From the NCBI GenBank assembly GCA_910587955.1, contig CAJUNN010000039.1:1984-31594 (forward strand): a DNA stretch of 29,611 nt. Direction: 5' to 3'. Every line of letters starts with the position of its first letter. The first letter of the stretch is position 1. The notes under the pieces were generated by a model that worked only from the letters and a program-made list of their open reading frames with translations, made no database searches and was not told where the DNA came from. This DNA comes from an uncultured Lachnospiraceae bacterium (lineage in GTDB: Bacteria; Bacillota; Clostridia; Lachnospirales; Lachnospiraceae). This document shows, in pieces, positions 15,140 to 22,957 of this stretch. The translations under genes and the position numbers were made by a program.

Positions 15140-16258
15140 ATGAGCAGAAAGGAAAAAGAACAGGCAGGCAGCCGTCCGGCAGAGGCGGTACGGAACAGGA
15201 GGGCGCGGGATAACGGAGCAAAGCTTATTTTTGAAGATCCTATTTTGTGCGCGCAGTTTTTGCGTGGTTACACAGATATCGAGCTTTTGAAAAATGTACA
15301 GCCAGAGGACATCGAAGATATTTCAGAACGGTTTCTCCCCATGTGGCAGGAGGGGCGGGATTCGGATTCTGTGAAAAAAATCCGGTTAAAAGAGGCACCT
15401 TTGTTTTTGATTGCAATCATTGAACATCAGTCTAATGTTTCGTATGACATGCCTTTTAAAATCCTTCGGTATATGGTAATGGTGCTGACGGACTATGAGA
15501 AGGAACAGGAGCAATTAGCGCCCGGGATTACAAAGACGAAAGATTTTCGATACCCGCCGGTTCTTCCCATAATTTATTATGAAGGAACCAAGACATGGAC
15601 GGCAGTTCAAAATTTTCGGAAGCGGGTTCACTTGGGAGACATACTGGGAAAGTATATTCCGGATTTTGAATATATTGTGGTTCCCCTGACAGCATATTCC
15701 AATCAAGAGCTGATGGAGAAGAACGATGAACTTTCTTTGGTTATGCTGATTAATAAGCTTAGAAATTCTTCCGAATTTAAGGAATTAAAACAGATACCGG
15801 CAGAGTATTTGGAAAATTTGGAGAGAAATGCACCGGAATATCTGCTGAAATTGATTGGAAAAATTATTGCGGTATTTCTTTACCGCCTGAATGTGCCGAG
15901 GGAAGAGGTGGAACACTTTACCGATCGGATAGAACGGAGGGAGTTTGATATGTTGTTTGACAGCTTTGAGGCATACGATGTACAGGAGACGCGGAGAATC
16001 AGCAAGGAAGAAGGGAAAGCAGAAGGAAAAGCAGAAGGAAAAGCCGAAAGCGTTCTGGAACTGCTTCAGGATTTGGGCGGTGTTCCTGATTTTTTGAAAG
16101 AAACGATTTTGAAAACCAAGGATTCCGTACAGCTGAGCAGATGGCTGAAGCTGGCCGCAAAGGCGGAATCCGCGGAGGACTTTTGCCGCAGGGCAGGACT
16201 AACGGGGAAGTATCCCCTTTTGGAAGAGAAAGAGAACCAGCAGGATCTGCAGGACTAA
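15140..16258 (+). CDS. Rpn family PD-(D/E)XK nuclease / putative transposase
   Basis: This 372-aa protein is of the Rpn (YhgA-like, transposase_31) group. These are PD-(D/E)XK nucleases reported to promote RecA-independent recombination. Recognisable parts are KLIFEDPILCAQFLRGY near residue 29, PLFLIAIIEHQS near 91 (the EHQS active-site strand), MPFKILRYMVMVL just after, and RYPPVLPIIYYEG near 136. The C-terminal part holds a 12-bp tandem repeat encoding GKAE units (about 290-302) and an alpha-helical tail. The ATG follows ACAGGAGGAGCGT. No terminal inverted repeats or target duplication are visible around it. Its last 60 bases overlap the convergent DUF1294 gene. Confidence 0.88.
   Translation: MSRKEKEQAGSRPAEAVRNRRARDNGAKLIFEDPILCAQFLRGYTDIELLKNVQPEDIEDISERFLPMWQEGRDSDSVKKIRLKEAPLFLIAIIEHQSNVSYDMPFKILRYMVMVLTDYEKEQEQLAPGITKTKDFRYPPVLPIIYYEGTKTWTAVQNFRKRVHLGDILGKYIPDFEYIVVPLTAYSNQELMEKNDELSLVMLINKLRNSSEFKELKQIPAEYLENLERNAPEYLLKLIGKIIAVFLYRLNVPREEVEHFTDRIERREFDMLFDSFEAYDVQETRRISKEEGKAEGKAEGKAESVLELLQDLGGVPDFLKETILKTKDSVQLSRWLKLAAKAESAEDFCRRAGLTGKYPLLEEKENQQDLQD
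16010..16045 (+). repeat. 12-bp in-frame tandem repeat (3 units)
   Basis: Units are GAAGGGAAAGCA, GAAGGAAAAGCA and GAAGGAAAAGCC, encoding EGKA repeats in the Rpn protein. Gain or loss of a unit would keep the frame. Confidence 0.85.
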
Positions 16259-16486
16259 AATACAAGGCATCCCTACAACGAAGGAGGGGTGCTTTGTTTT
16301 GTGACGGAATACCTGCATTCCCAGGACGGATCCGGGGCTGCCGCCCAAAACGGCAGAGAGGAAGAGGGTCCGCTCGGAAATCCGCCACTTGTGCTGCCGG
16401 GCTTTCTGCTTGTCCAGGCCCATAAGCAGGAAAGCCAGAAGATTGATGAAGGTTAGATAGGAAATCATAAGTGTGTCTCCATTCAT
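16199..16486 (-). CDS. DUF1294 small membrane protein
   Basis: This 95-aa integral membrane protein has hydrophobic helices at about residues 8-23 and 75-88. The family signature lies between them: GLDKQKARQHKWRISERTLF, then GGSPGSVLGMQVFRHKTKHPSF. This matches DUF1294 (PF06961) closely, and the function of the family is not established. I chose the ATG at 16484-16486 because GGGAGG lies 8 bases upstream on this strand. The longer frame would read through the promoter region. Its 3' end overlaps the Rpn-family gene on the other strand by 60 bp. A promoter (TTGGCC, 17, TATAAT) lies just upstream, so it is transcribed alone. Confidence 0.88.
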   Translation of the reverse strand: MNGDTLMISYLTFINLLAFLLMGLDKQKARQHKWRISERTLFLSAVLGGSPGSVLGMQVFRHKTKHPSFVVGMPCILVLQILLVLFLFQKGILPR

Positions 16487-16509
16487 GGAAAATACCTCCC
16501 AAGTGGTCT

Positions 16510-16530
16510 TGCCCTTTCTTGGCAAGGGCA
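16510..16530 (-). promoter_or_regulatory. Inverted repeat in the DUF1294 leader
   Basis: TGCCCTT (16510-16516) and AAGGGCA (16524-16530) form a perfect 7-bp stem with a 7-base loop between the promoter and the ribosome binding site. It could be an operator or a leader hairpin. Confidence 0.4.
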
Positions 16531-16537
16531 TATAAGG

Positions 16538-16566
16538 ATTATAGCACCAGTTAAGAGAGAGGCCAA
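16538..16566 (-). promoter_or_regulatory. Promoter for the DUF1294 gene
   Basis: On the minus strand, TTGGCC (16561-16566), a 17-base spacer and TATAAT (16538-16543) lie about 50 bases upstream of the start. It is divergent from the glyA promoter. Confidence 0.65.
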
Positions 16567-16593
16567 GGAAAAGGGAGAAATTTAAAAAAGTAC

Positions 16594-16622
16594 TTGCATT
16601 TTTGCCATGATTCACATATAAT
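16594..16622 (+). promoter_or_regulatory. Promoter for glyA
   Basis: TTGCAT (16594-16599), a 17-base spacer and TATAAT (16617-16622). It implies an untranslated leader of roughly 105-110 bases before glyA. Confidence 0.75.
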
Positions 16623-16692
16623 GGAGCATGTGTTAAAAAGACATATGTGCGCCGTGAAAAGACAAATGGAGAGAAGAGGGCGTGTAAAGCAG

Positions 16693-16719
16693 CCGGATTC
16701 AGCAAACTTGCAGAACCGG
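16693..16719 (+). promoter_or_regulatory. Hairpin in the glyA leader
   Basis: CCGGATTC (16693-16700) pairs with GAACCGG (16713-16719), with one bulged or mismatched A, and an inner GCA/TGC helix is possible. It ends three bases before the ribosome binding site GAGGAGG, so it could affect translation. I cannot match it to a known riboswitch. Confidence 0.35.
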
Positions 16720-16736
16720 AAGAGGAGGAGCATACT

Positions 16737-17978
16737 ATGTATTCAATGGAAGAAGTGAAGGCAGTTGACAGTGAGGTAGCTGCCGCCATCCAGGCGGAGA
16801 TGGAGCGGCAGAACAGCCATATTGAACTGATTGCATCGGAAAACTGGGTATCCAAGGCGGTAATGGCGGCCATGGGCAGCCCTTTGACCAATAAATACGC
16901 AGAAGGATATTCGGGAAAGCGTTATTACGGCGGCTGTGAGTGCGTGGACATGGTGGAAGATATTGCCATTGCCCGGGCGAAGAAAATCTTTGGCTGCGAG
17001 TATGTGAATGTACAGCCCCATTCGGGGGCCCAGGCCAATATGGCGGTGGAATTTGCCATGCTGGAGCCGGGAGATACCATTATGGGACAGAACCTGGCCC
17101 ACGGCGGCCATCTGACCCACGGGAGCCCCGCCAATTTCTCCGGAAAATATTTTAAGGTGGTTCCCTACGGTGTCAACGACGACGGCGTGCTGGATTATGA
17201 CGAGATCCGCCGGCTGGCTCTTGCGTGCAGGCCGAAGCTGATCATTGCGGGAGCCAGCGCTTATGCAAGAACCATAGATTTTAAGCAGTTCCGGGAGATT
17301 GCGGATGAAGCAGGAGCTTATCTGATGGTGGATATCGCCCATATTGCGGGCCTGGTGGCTGCCGGGCTGCACCCCAGTCCCATTCCCTACGCCCACGTGA
17401 CCACTACGACTACCCACAAGACTCTGCGGGGCCCCCGGGGCGGCATGATTATGTCGGATGCGGAGACGGCCAAAAAGTTTAACTTTAACAAAGCGGTATT
17501 TCCCGGTATTCAGGGAGGCCCCCTTATGCACGTAATCGCGGCAAAGGCCGTCTGCTTTGCGGAAGCCCTGACGCCGGAATATCAGGCATACCAGGAGCAG
17601 ATTGTCAAGAACGCCCAGGCGCTCTGCAAAAACCTGATGGATCGGAAAATCAAGATTGTGTCCGGCGGAACGGACAACCATTTGATGCTGGTGGATCTGA
17701 CGCCTTATGATCTGACCGGAAAAGAAGTGGAACATCTTCTGGACGCGGCCAATATTACAGCGAACAAAAACACCATCCCCAACGATCCGAAGTCTGCCTT
17801 TGTGACCAGCGGTGTGCGGATTGGAACACCTGCCGTGACAGCCAGAGGATTGAAAGAAGCAGATATGGAGACGGTGGCTGAAGCGGTAGCCATGATGATT
17901 CAAGAGGGCGGGGCGGCTACGGAGAAAGCCAAAGCACTGGTAAAGTGTCTGACGGATAAATATCCCCTGGATATGTAA
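16737..17978 (+). CDS. glyA: Serine hydroxymethyltransferase
   Basis: SHMT interconverts serine and glycine using tetrahydrofolate and pyridoxal phosphate, feeding one-carbon units into purine and thymidylate synthesis. Starting at the ATG at 16737 gives 413 aa, the usual bacterial size. The site follows AGAGGAGGAGCATACT. An in-frame GTG at 16647 would put the leader hairpin inside the gene. Motifs: ELIASENWVS near residue 26, YAEGYSGKRYYGG near 54, VNVQPHSGAQAN near 89, DIAHIAGLVAAG near 200, the PLP lysine K228 in TTTTHKTLRGPRGG, and GVRIGTPAVTARG near 359. It is followed by a strong terminator, so it is a single-gene unit. Confidence 0.97.
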   Translation: MYSMEEVKAVDSEVAAAIQAEMERQNSHIELIASENWVSKAVMAAMGSPLTNKYAEGYSGKRYYGGCECVDMVEDIAIARAKKIFGCEYVNVQPHSGAQANMAVEFAMLEPGDTIMGQNLAHGGHLTHGSPANFSGKYFKVVPYGVNDDGVLDYDEIRRLALACRPKLIIAGASAYARTIDFKQFREIADEAGAYLMVDIAHIAGLVAAGLHPSPIPYAHVTTTTTHKTLRGPRGGMIMSDAETAKKFNFNKAVFPGIQGGPLMHVIAAKAVCFAEALTPEYQAYQEQIVKNAQALCKNLMDRKIKIVSGGTDNHLMLVDLTPYDLTGKEVEHLLDAANITANKNTIPNDPKSAFVTSGVRIGTPAVTARGLKEADMETVAEAVAMMIQEGGAATEKAKALVKCLTDKYPLDM

Positions 17979-17997
17979 AAAATATACAGAAAAAGGA

Positions 17998-18034
17998 AAA
18001 AATGCAGCCGGGAAAGGTTCCGGCTGCATTTTTT
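17998..18034 (+). terminator. Rho-independent terminator of glyA
   Basis: AATGCAGCCGG (18001-18011) and CCGGCTGCATT (18020-18030) form a perfect 11-bp stem with an 8-base loop, flanked by A and T runs. It is very likely functional. Confidence 0.95.
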
Positions 18035-18103
18035 GATCTGGAAAAAGAAATCCCCTTTTCAGGACTTCACATTTCCCTGAATTTTTGATAAAATAAACTT
18101 AGT

Positions 18104-18132
18104 TTCTATGAAAAACAGACGAAGAATATAAT
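18104..18132 (+). promoter_or_regulatory. Probable promoter of the large surface protein
   Basis: The -10 TATAAT (18127-18132) is perfect. The -35 candidate TTCTAT (18104-18109, 17-base spacer) is weak, which may mean activator dependence. The leader to the start codon is about 120 bases. Confidence 0.5.
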
Positions 18133-18155
18133 AGAGGATTATTTTGCCTGGTTTA

Positions 18156-18172
18156 CATAAATTGTATTTATG
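18156..18172. promoter_or_regulatory. Palindrome in the surface-protein leader
   Basis: CATAAAT (18156-18162) and ATTTATG (18166-18172) are perfect complements around TGT, about 25 bases downstream of the -10. This is the size of a repressor operator, but no regulator can be assigned. Confidence 0.4.
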
Positions 18173-18259
18173 CAGGCTGCGGCAGAGTCCTGTGGATGGT
18201 TCTGTATGCGGAAAATTGGCAGATAGAAGCACAGCGTAAAGAAGGAGTGAAAGAGCATC

Positions 18260-21200
18260 ATGAGACATTGGGAGAGAAGCGTAAAACGAACGGCAGTCGC
18301 TATGCTGAGCGTGATCCTGCTGGGAAGTTCTGCGGGGATGTCCGTACAGGCGTCGTCCCAGGGACAGACGCCGGATACGCAGAAGGAAGACAGCGGGACA
18401 GGAAAAACCACAGTCCGGGGTCTGGACACGCAGGGAGACTGGAGTTATCAGCAGGTTGCGGTTAATGCCCCGGAGTCGGATATTAATTTTCCCACCGAGT
18501 TGCAGGTAAAGGCAGTGGTGGAACAGGGGGTGCCGGCAGACTCCACTGGTGTTACGGTGCTGCGGATTGTATCCGATCTAACCCAGACTTATACTTCTAC
18601 GGAACTGCGGGACATTACGGTAGATGTACTGCGGTGGAAGATTGATACCTCCATAGAGGGATGTACCGGTTCTAACTTCAATTCCTCCAAGGACGGCAAT
18701 GTATATTTCTATACCCCGGTACTCTCTGATAAAGACAGAGACGGGAATGCTCTGCATTGGAGCCAGTCAGATCTGCCCTATATTACCGTGCTGGTGGGCG
18801 AGGGTGCGGTGCCTCTGGCAGATCCGGCTGATCCGGATGCAGGCACAAATCCGGATCAGCCGCCGACGGTGGTGGAGTCGGCAGAGGCCCACGGACTGAC
18901 GATCGCTACGGAAACCCAGGATAAAATGGATGACAATGTAGAGTTTTTGAGAGTAAGAAGCTGCTTTAAACTTAAAAACGGCGGCAGCTTTACGGTTCTG
19001 GGACAATGGGAAGAGGCAACAGACAAGAACGGGAATGAGATTGCCCCCAATTCGGATCCGATGATTACCATCGTGGGAGCCACGAAGGCGCCCAGCGATC
19101 CCAGTAATCTTCCAAAGTTTACCGTTTATTTCGGTGATCCGAACGGCGTTCTGATTACCCCGGCGAAAAAGTTCGGTCTCATAAATAAGCCTGTTATCAA
19201 GGTGACGGGTTTCTGCGAAGTAGAGCTGGTAGTCGCCGAGAACACGGTATTTACCTGCAGCAAAGAAGTGCCGGCCGTGGATGTGCCCAAAGGTTCAACC
19301 GTGCGGATCCGGGGCGGGAGCGGCAAGTCATTTGAACTTGACGGAAATATACGCAACCAGGGAACCCTTACAGTTCAGGGGATGGCGGCTGACTTGGAGG
19401 TCAAAGGAAAAATCGAAAATAAGGGCAGCTTTGTTGTTGCCTCCAAAGAAAAGATGAAAGCGCTGGGAAGCATTACCAATGAAGGAGAGCTGATTCTGGA
19501 GGAGGAAGGACTGCTGGACGGAAGCGGAACCTTTGTGAATTTCGGAAACGCCAAGTTAGAGCTGGGAGAAAAGAGTACCCTGAAAACAGGCGCTTTTACC
19601 AATGAAGGTGATATGAATGTTCCCAGAAGTGTCCGCGTGGAAACGGTCGGCGGAGGGGATTTCGAAAATAACGGAAAATTAAGAATCGGCGCCGATTCGG
19701 ATGTTCCCGGCGGAACCTTGGATCCGGGAAAAGGAAACCTGATTGTGAGCGGTTCCATGACCAATAACAGTCAGGATATGAGGATCGACAAGCAGGGCAA
19801 TGTGGAGGTAGCCGGCAACTTTACCAATGCTGGGAAAGTAGTGGTTTCTAACTGGACGCTGCCGGTTTCCGGGGTAATACAGCCTACGGCGGCAGACGGC
19901 GGCACATTGTTGGTTGGAAAAGCGGGAAGTCCGGAAGTAAGGAACAACGGAAGAATTGAGATTGGAGAAGGCGGACTTCTGACATCCACAATGTCCGGCT
20001 GTAAACTGATTAATACAGGAGAGCTAAGCCTTGCCAGTGTGGAAGCGGTGGGCTCTGTTCCCAGCTGTCTGGGCGGCAATATTAAGCTGCAGAAAGGGGC
20101 GGATGCAACAACCGGGGAGGAAAGCGGAGAATTTTATCTGACGGATATCACCTCCGGAATGGTGCTTCCTATGGATGACATTGCCTACAACGGAGAAAAT
20201 CAGTATAATGCTTTGTTCCAGAAGTGCGCTTATAAGAAATTGTACAACGAGGAGCCGGATCCCGAGGATCCCAGTGCTACATGGGATCTGCCGGAATATG
20301 AAGGCATTACCTTCCAGGTGACGCCGGCGCAGGGATGGGGTGTGGATCTTTACAACAATTCCCGGGGCGAAGATTCTGTCAATAAGTCCATTCGCTTTTC
20401 CAGTAAAGGCGATGCCAACGGAAACTATTATGTGGTTTACAAAAATATAAACCGGAGAAAGGAGCCTGCATACCAGAGCTTCCATATGTATCCGGCTACG
20501 CTGACGGTTGATGTAAACGGGACAGGAAAGGAGATTCCCAAAGATCATCCGGATTATCAGACCGTCTTTCAGTGGGATCCGGAGGAGGAAGAAGTAAGAA
20601 AGGGATATTCCCTTGGTGAAAACATGGAAATCCGGGTCAATCTTGCCATTGAGACGAGAATCGGCATGCAGGGCACTCAGGGAGACTCTTTGAAGGTTAC
20701 GGTGAGAGAAAAAGACGATCCCAGCAAGTTTTTGACAGATACAGGGAGGAAACAATTAGATAACGCGGCGTATACCTTATCCTTTGACAATCTGGGGATT
20801 TCTACGGAAACCATCAAGATTTCCACGCTTTTTAATGGTGCTCCTATTAAGGCAGGCGTATATGAAGTAGTGATTCAATATGATGAACCGGCCTTGGACA
20901 GTGTAGATAAGATAAAGGTTGACAGTGAGGAATTTGAAGTAAGTTCTGCTGTGAAAACAGAAGTATCAACAATCCTGCATCCCGCGGATGCAAATGAACT
21001 CTATGTTCTCAGAACCTTTCCCGAGATTGACATCAGCAGGTACTCCAAGGATTATACCTACGGCGACGAGATCCAGAATCCGGATATTGATGCAGTAACC
21101 GCAATTATCCGAAATTATTACGGAAATGCGCCTTTGGAGTGCGAGTGGTATAAGACGGACGATCTGGATCAGGTAAAGAAAGAGAACGACGCCATTAAAG

Positions 21201-22855
21201 AAGAGGTACGGACGCTTTGGGGTAGTGGTGATAAGGATGGAGCTCTAGCCCTTAAAACCAAGAAAGCGGAGCATTTCGTAGGAACGGAATTCCCCACCAA
21301 GGAGTGGCTGGAAAATAACGGGGATTATGAAGGCGTAGTGGCCGGGGATTACGTTTTGCGGGTGATGCTTGGGGATGACTATGACGACAGCAAATACAGT
21401 ACGTATTCGGCCCCGGGCGAGATTTACCAGAGAATCCATGTAAACACCAAACTGGCAACCTTAAGAATCAGCATGGATCCCGGTCCCTCCAAGGTATACG
21501 GGAGCCCGGATGAACCCATTGAATATGAAGCAGAGGGCCTTGTAGGCGATGATGTCCTGAACGGACAGCTTGGCCGTGCCAGAGACAGGGAAAATGTAGA
21601 TTCTGCCGGAAACCAGGGAGAGGATAAGTACGATAAGGTCGGATCCTATCTTATCAATACCGGCACCATCAATACAAACTTAAATAAGAATTATGAGATT
21701 GTGCTTGCAAGCCCTAATTACCAGTTCCAGATTGTTCCCAAGGATCTGAACTGGAATACCCAGAACCTCATTGTTGCAGAACAGGATAACCGGTATAAGG
21801 TATACGGCGGCCTGACGCTGCGGGGGTTGGAAGACAAAGATAACGGTTATGTAGGTGTCACCTATGATAACCTCGTGATCAGCGAAGACGGGAAATCCCT
21901 GGAGGTGACCAATCCGAAGGTAATTGATATCTATGGAAATGAAGAGGCCAAATATGCCTCCAACTACAATCCGCCCAGGAGCAATACGATTCCCATTGAT
22001 GAAACCATTTACAGGCTGAGCGTGTCGGAAGGCAGCATTACCTACCTTTCCGAAGCACTGAAAAAGGCGAATCAGACGGTGGCCGGAATTACCACCCGGA
22101 TGACGTCGGAGGTTAAGACGCTTCGGAACAACAAGCTCGGCTATAAGTCGGACGGCGAATATAAGCTTTACGATGTGAAGGTAGTGACGGACAGCGGGGA
22201 AAGCGTTGAGAATATTTTCCAGAAGGGCGGGCTGATGGTGACCATCCCCTATCCGGAGGGAACCTCAAAGAGTACCCATAATTTCGTGGCGCTCCATATG
22301 ATTTCTTCGGAGATTGCCGGTGCGCCCAAGCCGACTAGCCTGGAGAAGTATTCAGGCAGCGGGGGAAAGGAACCCAACGGGGAAGAGTTTTATAAGATTG
22401 AGAAGACGGATGAAGGACTTGTCATTAAGGTGACGGGACTGTCGCCGGTTGCGGTTGCCTGGGCACCCACCAGCAGCAATCCGGACGATCCCAATAACCC
22501 CGACAACCCTGACAATCCGAATAACCCTGATAACCCCAACGGCGGTAACAATAATGGAACCAACGGCGGTAACAATAATGGAACCAACGGCGGTAACAAT
22601 AATGGAACCAACAGCGGGAATAACAATGGAACCAACAGTGGAACAAATAGTACAGACAAAAATAATAATTCCACTGACAAGAACAATAATAACGCAAATA
22701 CTACCACCAACAAGAACGGTTCCACAACCAAGACGTCCGGTGTGAATACCGGAGACAATGCACCGATTTTCTTCTATTCTATATCGGCGCTTGCAGCCCT
22801 TCTGCTTCTGATTTTCATCATCTGCATGGCTAGGGCAAAAAGAAAAGAGAAATAA
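18260..22855 (+). CDS. Large sortase-anchored surface protein with MBG-like domain
   Basis: This 1531-aa protein is exported and wall-anchored. Residues 1-31 form a signal peptide (basic start, hydrophobic core AVAMLSVILLG, cleavage probably after VQA). Residues about 314-613 are rich in Asn-Gly turns (RNQGTL, KNKGSF, NEGEL, NNGKL patterns), as in a right-handed beta-helix. An MBG-type Ig-like domain follows at about 1060-1162 (SKVYGSPDEPIEYEAEGL). Around 1300-1403 is a C-terminal domain with VTIPYPEGTSKSTHNF, common in Lachnospiraceae surface proteins. Then come a Pro-Asn-Asp linker, GGNNNGTN repeats, the sorting-like motif GVNTGDNAP (1494-1502), a transmembrane helix and a basic tail. An adhesin or matrix role is likely but unproven. 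It has a strong terminator and probably its own promoter. Confidence 0.85.
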   Translation: MRHWERSVKRTAVAMLSVILLGSSAGMSVQASSQGQTPDTQKEDSGTGKTTVRGLDTQGDWSYQQVAVNAPESDINFPTELQVKAVVEQGVPADSTGVTVLRIVSDLTQTYTSTELRDITVDVLRWKIDTSIEGCTGSNFNSSKDGNVYFYTPVLSDKDRDGNALHWSQSDLPYITVLVGEGAVPLADPADPDAGTNPDQPPTVVESAEAHGLTIATETQDKMDDNVEFLRVRSCFKLKNGGSFTVLGQWEEATDKNGNEIAPNSDPMITIVGATKAPSDPSNLPKFTVYFGDPNGVLITPAKKFGLINKPVIKVTGFCEVELVVAENTVFTCSKEVPAVDVPKGSTVRIRGGSGKSFELDGNIRNQGTLTVQGMAADLEVKGKIENKGSFVVASKEKMKALGSITNEGELILEEEGLLDGSGTFVNFGNAKLELGEKSTLKTGAFTNEGDMNVPRSVRVETVGGGDFENNGKLRIGADSDVPGGTLDPGKGNLIVSGSMTNNSQDMRIDKQGNVEVAGNFTNAGKVVVSNWTLPVSGVIQPTAADGGTLLVGKAGSPEVRNNGRIEIGEGGLLTSTMSGCKLINTGELSLASVEAVGSVPSCLGGNIKLQKGADATTGEESGEFYLTDITSGMVLPMDDIAYNGENQYNALFQKCAYKKLYNEEPDPEDPSATWDLPEYEGITFQVTPAQGWGVDLYNNSRGEDSVNKSIRFSSKGDANGNYYVVYKNINRRKEPAYQSFHMYPATLTVDVNGTGKEIPKDHPDYQTVFQWDPEEEEVRKGYSLGENMEIRVNLAIETRIGMQGTQGDSLKVTVREKDDPSKFLTDTGRKQLDNAAYTLSFDNLGISTETIKISTLFNGAPIKAGVYEVVIQYDEPALDSVDKIKVDSEEFEVSSAVKTEVSTILHPADANELYVLRTFPEIDISRYSKDYTYGDEIQNPDIDAVTAIIRNYYGNAPLECEWYKTDDLDQVKKENDAIKEEVRTLWGSGDKDGALALKTKKAEHFVGTEFPTKEWLENNGDYEGVVAGDYVLRVMLGDDYDDSKYSTYSAPGEIYQRIHVNTKLATLRISMDPGPSKVYGSPDEPIEYEAEGLVGDDVLNGQLGRARDRENVDSAGNQGEDKYDKVGSYLINTGTINTNLNKNYEIVLASPNYQFQIVPKDLNWNTQNLIVAEQDNRYKVYGGLTLRGLEDKDNGYVGVTYDNLVISEDGKSLEVTNPKVIDIYGNEEAKYASNYNPPRSNTIPIDETIYRLSVSEGSITYLSEALKKANQTVAGITTRMTSEVKTLRNNKLGYKSDGEYKLYDVKVVTDSGESVENIFQKGGLMVTIPYPEGTSKSTHNFVALHMISSEIAGAPKPTSLEKYSGSGGKEPNGEEFYKIEKTDEGLVIKVTGLSPVAVAWAPTSSNPDDPNNPDNPDNPNNPDNPNGGNNNGTNGGNNNGTNGGNNNGTNSGNNNGTNSGTNSTDKNNNSTDKNNNNANTTTNKNGSTTKTSGVNTGDNAPIFFYSISALAALLLLIFIICMARAKRKEK
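22538..22633 (+). repeat. 24-bp tandem repeat (3 perfect units plus 1 diverged)
   Basis: Three identical 24-base units start at 22538, 22562 and 22586 (each AACGGCGGTAACAATAAT then GGAACC). A fourth, diverged unit starts at 22610. They encode NGGNNNGT in the wall-spanning linker of the surface protein. The copy number is likely to vary between strains without breaking the frame. Confidence 0.92.
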
Positions 22856-22882
22856 CCATTTGTCAAAACGATAAAGGGAGAA

Positions 22883-22936
22883 AAGAAGGTGTCGCAAAAC
22901 CATCAAATCAGATGATGGAGCGGCACCTTCTTTTTT
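22883..22936 (+). terminator. Terminator of the large surface protein gene
   Basis: AAGAAGGTGTCGC (22883-22895) pairs with GCGGCACCTTCTT (22920-22932) with one G-T pair. An inner CCATC/GATGG stem (22901-22905 with 22915-22919) extends the structure, and a T run follows. The A-rich opposite side may also terminate the minus-strand Rpn gene. Confidence 0.85.
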
Positions 22937-22957
22937 GTTTTCAGCTATTACTGTGGA

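Noticed and set aside
16660..16736. THF riboswitch before glyA
   Set aside because: Only the GGAGAG-like start is similar. The conserved 3' half and pairing are not present.
16743..18029. 428-codon frame antisense to glyA
   Set aside because: It is opposite an intact SHMT gene, has no ribosome binding site and runs through the terminator.
22538..22633. CRISPR array
   Set aside because: The 24-base units are directly adjacent without spacers and lie in frame within a coding region.
22352..22906. Three frames antisense to the Asn-Gly repeat of the large surface protein
   Set aside because: They are repeat-driven (Leu/Val/Pro or Tyr/Cys/Trp runs) and caused by the tandem repeat alone.
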